DNA of 64,000 bases from NCBI GenBank assembly GCA_002338655.1, contig DDIU01000042.1:71456-135455 (forward strand), given 5' to 3'. Source of the stretch: Flammeovirgaceae bacterium UBA1842. GTDB lineage: Bacteria; Bacteroidota; Bacteroidia; Cytophagales; Cyclobacteriaceae. Below are positions 25,130 to 33,624 of the stretch, in pieces (the first letter of the stretch is position 1; the number at the start of each line of letters is the position of its first letter). The notes under the pieces are model-generated. The model did not search any database, was not told where the DNA came from, and worked only from the letters and a program-made list of their open reading frames with translations. The position numbers were made by a program, and so were the translations under genes.

Positions 25130-26992
25130 ATGTTTTCAGAATACGATGTAATAGTAGTAGGAGCCGGACATGCCGGATGTGAGGCGGCTAATGCAGCAGC
25201 AACAATGGGATCAAAGGTGCTGCTGGTCACTATGAACATGAACACCATTGCACAAATGTCATGTAATCCGGCCATGGGCGGTATAGCTAAGGGCCAAATT
25301 GTGCGCGAAATAGATGCCCTGGGTGGAATGTCAGGTATTATTTCTGACAAATCAATGATTCAATTTCGCATGTTAAACATGTCAAAAGGTCCTGCCATGT
25401 GGAGTCCAAGAACTCAAAACGATAGAATGCGCTTTGCAGAAGAATGGCGATTGGCTTTGGAACGTAATCATAATGTTGATTTCTGGCAGGAAATGGCAAC
25501 TGGAATTATTGTAGAAAACAACAAAGCGGTAGGTGTAACTACCTCACTTGGCCTTGAAATACGGGCCAAATCTGTGGTACTCACCAATGGCACATTTCTT
25601 AACGGACTAATCCATATTGGTGAAAAACAATTTGGTGGAGGACGTACCGGAGAACGGGCTGCCAAAGGAATCACTGAGCAACTGGTTCAGTTGGGTTTCG
25701 AATCGGGTAGAATGAAAACAGGAACTCCACCCCGTGTAGATAGTCGTAGTCTGGATTATTCTAAAATGGAAGAGCAAAAAGGTGATGAGGTGCCAGGTAA
25801 ATTTTCCTTTACTAATACTAAACCGCTAACCAAACAAAGAAGTTGTTACATCACTTATACTAACCCTTCGGTTCATGAATCTCTTCAAACAGGCTTTGAC
25901 AAATCCCCTATGTTCAATGGCCGAATTCAAGGAATAGGGCCGAGGTATTGTCCGTCTATAGAAGACAAGATCAACCGATTTGCAGAACGCGATAGACATC
26001 AAATTTTTGTTGAGCCAGAAGGCTGGAACACAGTAGAAATCTATGTAAATGGATTCTCAACTTCACTTCCAGAAGACGTGCAATATGAATCATTAAGGTT
26101 GGTAGAAGGGTTTGAAAATGTCAAAATGTTTAGGCCCGGGTATGCCATTGAATATGATTACTTCCCGCCCACACAATTAAAATTGACACTGGAAACTAAA
26201 CTTATTGAAAATCTATACTTTGCTGGGCAAATCAATGGAACAACTGGATATGAAGAAGCAGCTTGTCAAGGTTTGATGGCAGGAATAAATGCACACCTCT
26301 CCATCAATAACAAAGAGCCATTTATATTAAAAAGATCTGAAGCCTATATCGGTGTATTAATTGATGACTTGATTAATAAAGGGACCGATGAGCCTTACCG
26401 CATGTTTACCTCCAGGGCTGAATTCAGAATATTATTGCGTCAGGATAATGCAGATACGAGGCTCACTGAAAAAGGGCACCAAATAGGACTAGCGGATAAT
26501 CAGCGATTGGAAAACATGTTTGATAAAACAAATTCGCTGAATCAATTACTTGCTGATCTTAATAAAAAAAGAGTGGAGCCTGTAGAGTCTAACTCTGTTT
26601 TAAATGATTTAAATACTGCAACATTAAAACAAAGAGTGCCCGTAATTAACATCTTAAAACGTCCTGAGGTAAACATTAATGATTTAAAAAACCTCAATGA
26701 CGAACTCCATGAATATCTGTCAACTTATGACACTGATACATTACAGCAAGCTGAAATTGCAGTTAAGTATGAGACATACATAGAAAAAGAGCGACAACTT
26801 GCCGAGAAAATGGAAACACTTGAAGACAAGAAAATCAGGAGTAATATTGACTATAACGAAATCAGAGCTCTTTCAGCAGAAGGTAGACAAAAACTGAACA
26901 AAATAAAGCCAACTACTATTGGGCAAGCTAGTCGGATTAGTGGTGTTTCACCCTCTGACATTTCTATTCTCATGGTATATTTAGCAAGATAA
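25130..26992 (+). CDS. mnmG: tRNA uridine-5-carboxymethylaminomethyl modification enzyme MnmG (GidA)
   Basis: 620 residues. FAD-dependent enzyme that with MnmE installs the cmnm5 group on U34 of certain tRNAs. It has the N-terminal FAD motif GAGHAGCEAA (11-20), MSCNPAMGGIAKGQ, GGGRTGERAA and the C-terminal helical tail. I chose the ATG at 25130 (MFSEYDVIVVGAGHAG) over an in-frame GTG at 25109, because the former gives the family's usual N-terminus and the latter lies inside parS. It lies 2 bp upstream of the next gene. Confidence 0.96.
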   Translation: MFSEYDVIVVGAGHAGCEAANAAATMGSKVLLVTMNMNTIAQMSCNPAMGGIAKGQIVREIDALGGMSGIISDKSMIQFRMLNMSKGPAMWSPRTQNDRMRFAEEWRLALERNHNVDFWQEMATGIIVENNKAVGVTTSLGLEIRAKSVVLTNGTFLNGLIHIGEKQFGGGRTGERAAKGITEQLVQLGFESGRMKTGTPPRVDSRSLDYSKMEEQKGDEVPGKFSFTNTKPLTKQRSCYITYTNPSVHESLQTGFDKSPMFNGRIQGIGPRYCPSIEDKINRFAERDRHQIFVEPEGWNTVEIYVNGFSTSLPEDVQYESLRLVEGFENVKMFRPGYAIEYDYFPPTQLKLTLETKLIENLYFAGQINGTTGYEEAACQGLMAGINAHLSINNKEPFILKRSEAYIGVLIDDLINKGTDEPYRMFTSRAEFRILLRQDNADTRLTEKGHQIGLADNQRLENMFDKTNSLNQLLADLNKKRVEPVESNSVLNDLNTATLKQRVPVINILKRPEVNINDLKNLNDELHEYLSTYDTDTLQQAEIAVKYETYIEKERQLAEKMETLEDKKIRSNIDYNEIRALSAEGRQKLNKIKPTTIGQASRISGVSPSDISILMVYLAR

Positions 26993-26994
26993 TT

Positions 26995-27879
26995 ATGTTT
27001 GAAAAACTGGAGCAGTGCCCAGCCTGCGGAAATACTACGTTTCGTAACCACATAATTTGTAAAGATTATACCGTTTCACAAGAGGAGTTTGCCATTGTTC
27101 AGTGTGACAAATGTAATCTACAGTTTACAAATCCACGACCAGATAAACTAAACTTAGGTAAGTATTATCAATCTGAAGATTATATCTCCCATGCCGACAA
27201 AACTTTTGGCCTAACAGATATTATTTACAAACTAGTTAGAAGGTTTACCCTCCAACAAAAACTTAAGCTTGTTAGTAATCTAAACACGAGTAAAACAATG
27301 CTCGATTACGGATGCGGTACTGGTTATTTTCTCAAAGAAGGACAAAAGGCTAAATGGACAATAGCTGGTATAGAGCCAAACGAAAAAGCCAGAATGATTG
27401 CCAACCAACAATTAAATGGAATAGTTGAGGAATCACTGGACTTAATACCTACCGATAATAAATTTGGGATCATATCACTCTGGCATGTATTAGAACATGT
27501 CTTTGATTTAAACACTACCATTGAACAGCTGGTAACTCATTTAGACAAAAATGGATTCATGGTCGTGGCCGTACCAAATCCTTTGAGCTATGACGCCACC
27601 TATTATAAAAAATACTGGGCTGCTTATGATCTACCTCGTCACCTGTATCATTTTACCCCAGACACGCTTAAAGTTGTAGCAAAAAAACACGGTCTGAAAA
27701 TTGTAGATGTTATACCCATGAAGTTTGACGCATACTATGTTTCTTTGTTGAGTGAAAAATATAAGACAGGAAGTAATAAATATCTAAAATCAATAGTAAC
27801 TGGCTATAAATCAAACAGTTATGCTAAAAAACATGATAATAATTATTCAAGCCTTATTTACATACTAAGTAAAAAATGA
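26995..27879 (+). CDS. Class I SAM-dependent methyltransferase with N-terminal zinc ribbon
   Basis: 294 residues. N-terminal CPAC ... CDKC zinc ribbon (Cys8, Cys11, Cys37, Cys40), then a Rossmann methyltransferase with motif I LDYGCGTGYFL (about 102-112) and WHVLEHV. The C-terminal region has the NPLSYDATYYKKYWAAYDLPRH pattern typical of methyltransferases that act on sugars or polyketide-like acceptors. Exact substrate is unknown. It follows mnmG by 2 bp and overlaps the next gene by 4 bp, forming an operon-like run. Confidence 0.82.
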   Translation: MFEKLEQCPACGNTTFRNHIICKDYTVSQEEFAIVQCDKCNLQFTNPRPDKLNLGKYYQSEDYISHADKTFGLTDIIYKLVRRFTLQQKLKLVSNLNTSKTMLDYGCGTGYFLKEGQKAKWTIAGIEPNEKARMIANQQLNGIVEESLDLIPTDNKFGIISLWHVLEHVFDLNTTIEQLVTHLDKNGFMVVAVPNPLSYDATYYKKYWAAYDLPRHLYHFTPDTLKVVAKKHGLKIVDVIPMKFDAYYVSLLSEKYKTGSNKYLKSIVTGYKSNSYAKKHDNNYSSLIYILSKK

Positions 27880-29603
27880 AAGTAATTCACCTGTTAAGTG
27901 TATCCGCTCTTTTGACATTATTTGGTTGTGCAAATCAGACTCAACCTACTGGTGGGCCAAAAGACAAAACCCCCCCCGTTTTATTACGCTCTATACCGGA
28001 AGACAGACAAACCAACATCAATCCCAAAGAAATAAGTTTAGAATTCGATGAGTTAATAAAACTTAAAAATGCAAAAGAACAAATTTTGATAACACCCCGT
28101 GTAGTACAGGAATATGAAATAACCTCAAAGAGGAATAGAGTCTATATTAAATTTAAAGAACCCCTCAATGACAGTACCACTTACACGTTAAATTTTCGTG
28201 AAGGAATTCAAGACCTAACAGAAGGTAATATACCTTCTGATCTCCAACTCGCCTTTAGTACAGGTCCCTATCTCGATTCACTTTCCATACAAGGCGATGT
28301 TAAAGTCTTGTTTACCAACAAACCGGCAAAAGACATATCCATACTTCTATACAATTCAAATGATACATTGAGCATACTCAATGGGCCGCCTGTTTATTTA
28401 ACAAAAACAACGGATAAAGGTCATTATGAATTATCAAATCTTAAAAGTGGTGCTTACGATCTATATGCCTTATCAGACAAAAACAAAAATTTAATGGCCG
28501 AAGTAAAGTCCGAAGCCTATGGATTTTATCCTGAAGCCATCAAATTGGATAGTTCAATTTCAAAGATCAATATTGAAATACAAAACCTGGATATCAGTCC
28601 ACTGAAAAAATTAAGTGCAAGGCAATCAGGAACTACCTTTGAAGCGAAATACAATAAATTTATTACTGATTACAAAATTGAAACCCATGACAGTTTGCCC
28701 TTACATTCAAATTTTGTTGATGAAACCCATAAGAGTATTCAAATCTATAATCCCTTAAATATTCAGGATAGTCTCCAAATATATTTAACTGTAAACGATA
28801 GTATTAACAATAATCAAACAGACACAATTTACTTGAAGTTTGAACCTACTTTAAGAAGTCCCAGAAATTTCACAATGGATGTTAAACTGGATAAAATTTT
28901 TGTGACAGATGGTCTACTAAATGGTCAATTAACATTCAACAAGACAATTACCCAAACCAATGGAGATAGTATATTCATCTATCTCGATTCATTAAATATA
29001 TTTCATTTTGATAGTACTCACCTAAAATGGAATAAAACCAAGGATCAACTTACGTTTAATTATAAAATTGATCCTACGTTATTAACTACATCCTCTTCCA
29101 CATCATCAAGTAATAAACCACCATCCCCAGGTACCAAGCCCCCCTTGGTAAAAGAAAATGTAGAAAAAGAAACAAAGACAACTGCACCTGCGGATAAATC
29201 CCCTCAATTATATATTGGATATTCTACCTTCGTTAGTGCTGAAAATGATAGCAGCGCCTTGAAAACCACTAACCTTTCATTTACCAAACCTGAACTATTT
29301 GGTATTATACTGGTAGAAATTCAAACTGATCAGACATCTTATTCAGTTCAGTTACTTGACAGTAAGAATAATGTAGTGCAGTCAGTAGAATCAATCCCTA
29401 AATTTAACTTTAATAAAGTATCTCCTGGTGATTATCGCATTAGGGTATTAGTAGACGCCAATAACAACGGATTATGGGATCCTGGGAATATACTGACCAA
29501 TACCCCATCAGAACCAGTTATCTTTTATCAATCTACAGAAGGAAATCAAACCTTGACCATCCGTGCCAATTGGGAATTAGGCCCTAATCTTATCCAATTT
29601 TAA
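27876..29603 (+). CDS. Lipoprotein with SbsA-type Ig-like domain
   Basis: 575 residues. Lipoprotein signal ending LFGC at residue 18, then TQPTGGPKDKTPP, a phrase typical of Bacteroidota Ig-like (Big_5) lipoproteins. Ig-like domain about 30-125, then a carboxypeptidase-regulatory-like segment (YELSNLKSGAYDLYAL), a Ser/Pro/Lys-rich linker near 410-435, and a C-terminal beta domain with YRIRVLVDANNNGLWD. Probably outer-membrane-anchored; function unknown. Its 3' end abuts the DnaA-box region. Confidence 0.75.
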   Translation: MKVIHLLSVSALLTLFGCANQTQPTGGPKDKTPPVLLRSIPEDRQTNINPKEISLEFDELIKLKNAKEQILITPRVVQEYEITSKRNRVYIKFKEPLNDSTTYTLNFREGIQDLTEGNIPSDLQLAFSTGPYLDSLSIQGDVKVLFTNKPAKDISILLYNSNDTLSILNGPPVYLTKTTDKGHYELSNLKSGAYDLYALSDKNKNLMAEVKSEAYGFYPEAIKLDSSISKINIEIQNLDISPLKKLSARQSGTTFEAKYNKFITDYKIETHDSLPLHSNFVDETHKSIQIYNPLNIQDSLQIYLTVNDSINNNQTDTIYLKFEPTLRSPRNFTMDVKLDKIFVTDGLLNGQLTFNKTITQTNGDSIFIYLDSLNIFHFDSTHLKWNKTKDQLTFNYKIDPTLLTTSSSTSSSNKPPSPGTKPPLVKENVEKETKTTAPADKSPQLYIGYSTFVSAENDSSALKTTNLSFTKPELFGIILVEIQTDQTSYSVQLLDSKNNVVQSVESIPKFNFNKVSPGDYRIRVLVDANNNGLWDPGNILTNTPSEPVIFYQSTEGNQTLTIRANWELGPNLIQF

Positions 29604-29953
29604 TGTGGATAAAATGAGTGTTCCTGTTGATTACTTTGAACTTCTACACATGAGTTAGAGTTGTATACTTAATCAATGGTTCACCATGTTTCTAACTACC
29701 CAAAATCAAAACTTATTAGATCAAATATCAACAATGATCTACTGAAAAATATTTATCAACAAGACTAACTTTAATCACATGTTAAGTATTAATCAATTGA
29801 TATTCAATAACTTACATAATTATTTAATTGTTGATAACTCATACGCTTATCTACACTACACTAATACAAATAATATTTAATAATTTTATCCACGTAATCA
29901 CACACTAATAATTTATAATAGTTTTATATAAATAAATAAATATTAAAACTAAC
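29604..29953. other. Candidate replication origin (oriC) with DnaA boxes
   Basis: A 350-bp, very AT-rich gene-free stretch. Perfect DnaA box TTATCCACA on the minus strand at 29604-29612. One-mismatch boxes: TTATCAACA at 29753-29761, TTATCAACA (minus) at 29829-29837, TTATCTACA at 29847-29855 and TTATCCACG at 29886-29894. ATATCAACA at 29725-29733 is weaker. The last 45 bp (about 29908-29953) is almost pure A/T and could be the unwinding element. parS lies about 4.5 kb away. No dnaA gene is adjacent, as is often the case in Bacteroidota. Genes on both sides run in the same direction, so orientation gives no support. Confidence 0.55.
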
Positions 29954-29955
29954 AT

Positions 29956-31803
29956 GTGCATATTGTGAACAACTCAAAAATCTATATACTTCTCTTAGTT
30001 TTATTTTTACCCATTTTAAAACTTTCAGCCCAACATAATAGTGAGGTACAACTTGCCAATGAATATTATGGACAAGGGGAGTATGAGAAGGCAAAAAAAC
30101 TTTATGATGACTTGTCAAAAGACTATGACAACATTCCACTTATTCACAATAATTATTTTTTCCTTTTAATTGAGACTTCAGATTATTCAGATGCGGAAAA
30201 ATATATTAAACGGTTAATAAAAAAATTTCCCAACAACCTTTATTATCGATTGGACCTAGGCCTATTATTTCTATCATCTGAAGGTGAACAAAAAGCACAG
30301 AATTATTTTAGTAATATTATTAATGAAATTAAATATGACTCGTACCTCACCAGCATAACAGCTGATTATTTTGTTAATAAAAAACTTACTCAATATGCCA
30401 TAAAAACATTTCTTGAAAGTAGACAAGCTACCAAAAGCCCTTATTCATTTTCACTTGAAATGGCCAATATCTACAGAATAATGAATGCCAAGGATTTGAT
30501 GGTACAAGAATATTTGAACTATGTGAGTCAAAACCCATCAAACCTCAATTATGTAAAAAACACGCTGCAAACATTACTTTCAAAACCTGATGAGCTTGAA
30601 AGTTTGGAACGGCTGCTTTATGATAAAATACAGCTCAATCCGAACAGCGAAATATACAGTGAGCTACTGATTTGGGTTAACCTACAGCAGAAAAATTTTT
30701 ATGGAGCATTTTTACAAGCTCGATCTATTGATTTGCGGCTTAATTCTGAAGGTGCGCGTACGCTAAATATTGGATTGATCGCTTTGGACAACAATGATTA
30801 TAATAGTGCAATAAAAATTTTTAGTTATCTGATCAAAACATTCCCAGGGTCGCACAATTATCTGTTGGCCAAAATGTATTTGATAAGGTCGTATGAACAG
30901 CGCGTTCGAAATACCTATCCGATAGATGAAAGAGAGATCAGGAACCTGATCAATGATTACAATCAGTTCATTGTAGAGTTGGGTGTTACAAGAAACACCT
31001 TGGAGGCATTGCGCAATAAAGCATTGCTTCATGCCTTTTATTTGGACGAAAAAGATTCAGCTATTGCCATTCTTAAGAAAATCATAGATACGCCCCGTGC
31101 CAATCCGGAAATAAAGGCGAGATCTAAAATGGACCTAGGGGATATTTATTTGTTAATAGGCCAACCTTGGGAGTCCTCGTTACTTTATTCACAAGTAGAG
31201 AAATCAAATAAAGATGAAAGTTTGGGATATACGGCTAAATTAAAGAATGCGGAATTATCCTTTTACAAAGGTGACTTTCAATTAGCCCAGGAGCATTTGG
31301 ATATATTGAAACAAGCCACTACAAGGGAAATAGCCAATGATGCCATGGCTTTGAGCCTGTTGATAAAAGATAATACGGCACTGGATACCACTGAAACTGC
31401 AATGCAAAAATTTGCCAACATAAAATTGTTAATGTTTCAAAATAAGATAACTGAAGCAACTGCCTCAATTGACTCAATGCTGACTGCCTACCCGGGTCAT
31501 TCGTTAGTAGATGAATTGCTATGGTTAAAAGCAGATATCGAAAAGAAACAAGGTAACTTTTTACAAGCCATTGAACTTATGAAAAGGATTGTGGACGAAC
31601 ATGGCTATGATATACTAAGTGATGATGCCTATTTTGGAATGGCAGATATCTATGACCGGCAATTACTGAGAAAAGAAGAAGCCATGGAATTATATCGTTC
31701 ATTTCTTACCAAATACCCAGGCAGTGTATTTGTAGCTGAAGCTAGAAAAAGGTTTCGTGAGCTCCGTGGTGATTTTGACCAAGAGGAAAAAGTCATTAAC
31801 TGA
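29956..31803 (+). CDS. Exported tetratricopeptide-repeat protein
   Basis: 615 residues. Signal peptide (NNSKIYILLLVLFLPILKLSAQ). The start is GTG at 29956, with another GTG at 29965 equally possible; no ATG is in frame. Successive TPR-like helical pairs follow (NEYYGQGEYEKAKKLYDDL, YFGMADIYDRQLLRKEEAM near the C-terminus). TPR proteins are protein-interaction scaffolds; the partner is unknown. The gene begins directly after the candidate oriC and is followed by the acyl-CoA ligase with a 52-bp gap. Confidence 0.8.
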   Translation: MHIVNNSKIYILLLVLFLPILKLSAQHNSEVQLANEYYGQGEYEKAKKLYDDLSKDYDNIPLIHNNYFFLLIETSDYSDAEKYIKRLIKKFPNNLYYRLDLGLLFLSSEGEQKAQNYFSNIINEIKYDSYLTSITADYFVNKKLTQYAIKTFLESRQATKSPYSFSLEMANIYRIMNAKDLMVQEYLNYVSQNPSNLNYVKNTLQTLLSKPDELESLERLLYDKIQLNPNSEIYSELLIWVNLQQKNFYGAFLQARSIDLRLNSEGARTLNIGLIALDNNDYNSAIKIFSYLIKTFPGSHNYLLAKMYLIRSYEQRVRNTYPIDEREIRNLINDYNQFIVELGVTRNTLEALRNKALLHAFYLDEKDSAIAILKKIIDTPRANPEIKARSKMDLGDIYLLIGQPWESSLLYSQVEKSNKDESLGYTAKLKNAELSFYKGDFQLAQEHLDILKQATTREIANDAMALSLLIKDNTALDTTETAMQKFANIKLLMFQNKITEATASIDSMLTAYPGHSLVDELLWLKADIEKKQGNFLQAIELMKRIVDEHGYDILSDDAYFGMADIYDRQLLRKEEAMELYRSFLTKYPGSVFVAEARKRFRELRGDFDQEEKVIN

Positions 31804-31855
31804 TTTCAGCCTTTCTATCACAAATTTTCTTATATTCATCGCCTAACTAATTATC

Positions 31856-33622
31856 ATGGAAATAAATAGGCTTTTTGACGTTATAAATTACCAACTCCAA
31901 AATCACCCTCTGGAGGATTCCTTGGCAAATAAGATTAATAATAACTGGAAAAAATACGCAACGCAAGAGGTGATTGCTATCGTTAATTCCTTGAGTACCG
32001 GCTTGTTGAAGAACGGAATCAACAAAGGTGATAAAATTGGAATTATCTCTTTTAACCGTCCCGAATGGATTTTTGCAGATTTGGCTATTTCACAGATAGG
32101 TTGTATTTCGATACCTATGTACCCTAATTCAACAGCTGAGGATTATGCATTTATTATCAATGATGCAGAAGTGAAACTGGTGTTTTATGGAGATCAGGAA
32201 ATTCTAGCAAAACTCCAAAAAATAACTACCGATGTTCAGCTTCCATTTGACAGCTATAGTTTTGATAAACTGAAGGACGAAAAAAACTGGGAGCAGCTTT
32301 TGGCGGATAAGGATCAAATAGATTTTGAGAAATTGTCCGAATTAAATGATGGAATTAAAACAGAAGATTTAGCAACAATAATTTATACCTCTGGCACCAC
32401 AGGAAAGCCAAAAGGAGTTATGTTGTCACACAAAAATATTTTGTCTAACGCTGATGCCGTCAGAAGTATTTTTCCTTCAGATGCCGATGGAAAAAGGGCG
32501 CTTAGCTTTTTACCCCTTTGTCATATTTTTGCAAGGACGGCTTATTATGCCTATAGCCAAATGGGTATTTCTATATACTATGCTGAAAGCATGGATACAA
32601 TTGGGGAAAACCTTAAAGAAGTCAAGCCACATTTCTTTGCCACCGTACCGCGGTTATTAGAAAAAGTATACGATAAAATTGTAGCGAAGGGCTATGAACT
32701 TAGTGGGATAAAAAAAGCATTGTTTTTTTGGGCATTGAAATTAGGCGATCAATATGAGCCAAATAGAAAATATGGGTTTTTCTATAATCTACAGCTGACC
32801 CTTGCCAACAAAATTATATTCAACAAATGGCGCGAGGCCCTTGGCGGAAACATAAGATTCATAATATCTGGAGCGGCAGCACTACAACCACGATTGGCCC
32901 GTGTATTTTGGGCGGCACAAATAAAAATCCTCGAGGCCTATGGCCTAACTGAAACCTCACCGGGAGTGAGCTTCACTAGGGAAGAACCAAAAAATGTAAG
33001 AATTGGCTGCGTAGGGCCATTACTGCCGGGGGTATCGGTAAAAATTGCCGATGATGGTGAAATATTGGTGAAAGGACCAAATGTAATGATGGGTTATTAC
33101 AAAAGACCTGATGCAACTGCCGAAGTAATGGATGCCGAAGGTTGGTTTCACACAGGTGATATTGGCAAGATGGAAGAAGGCATTTATTTAAAAATTACAG
33201 ATCGCAAAAAAGAGATGTTCAAAACATCTGGGGGAAAATACATTGCACCGCAGGTGTTGGAAAATAAATTTAAGGAATCCACTTTCATAGAGCAGATTAT
33301 GGTAGTGGGAGAAGGGGAGAAATTTCCTGCAGCCCTGGTCGTCCCTGCTATCGATGCCATAAAGGAATGGTGTGATAAAAAGGGAATAAAATTTAGCTCG
33401 GATAAAGATTTAATAGAAAATGAACAGGTGCTTGAAAAATTTGAAAAAGAGCGAGTAAAGATTAATGAGAACTTTGCGCATTATGAACAAATAAAAAAAT
33501 TCAAGATTCTCCTAGCACCCTGGACCATTGAAGGCGGAGAGCTTACGCCAACCCTCAAGCTCAAAAGGAAAAAAGTGCTTTCCAATTATGAGCAGGAGAT
33601 TAAGGAGCTCTACGCAGATTAA
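31856..33622 (+). CDS. Long-chain fatty acid-CoA ligase
   Basis: 588 residues. Activates fatty acids to acyl-CoA via an acyl-adenylate. AMP-binding motif YTSGTTGKPKGVMLSH (about 178-193), EAYGLTETSPG (about 362-372) and the GWFHTGDIG and ITDRKKEMFKTSGGKYI segments are all present. The length fits the FadD/FAA1-like group seen in Bacteroidota. It would feed the beta-oxidation operon at 37307-43592, which lies 3.7 kb downstream but is separately transcribed. Confidence 0.92.
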   Translation: MEINRLFDVINYQLQNHPLEDSLANKINNNWKKYATQEVIAIVNSLSTGLLKNGINKGDKIGIISFNRPEWIFADLAISQIGCISIPMYPNSTAEDYAFIINDAEVKLVFYGDQEILAKLQKITTDVQLPFDSYSFDKLKDEKNWEQLLADKDQIDFEKLSELNDGIKTEDLATIIYTSGTTGKPKGVMLSHKNILSNADAVRSIFPSDADGKRALSFLPLCHIFARTAYYAYSQMGISIYYAESMDTIGENLKEVKPHFFATVPRLLEKVYDKIVAKGYELSGIKKALFFWALKLGDQYEPNRKYGFFYNLQLTLANKIIFNKWREALGGNIRFIISGAAALQPRLARVFWAAQIKILEAYGLTETSPGVSFTREEPKNVRIGCVGPLLPGVSVKIADDGEILVKGPNVMMGYYKRPDATAEVMDAEGWFHTGDIGKMEEGIYLKITDRKKEMFKTSGGKYIAPQVLENKFKESTFIEQIMVVGEGEKFPAALVVPAIDAIKEWCDKKGIKFSSDKDLIENEQVLEKFEKERVKINENFAHYEQIKKFKILLAPWTIEGGELTPTLKLKRKKVLSNYEQEIKELYAD

Positions 33623-33624
33623 AT

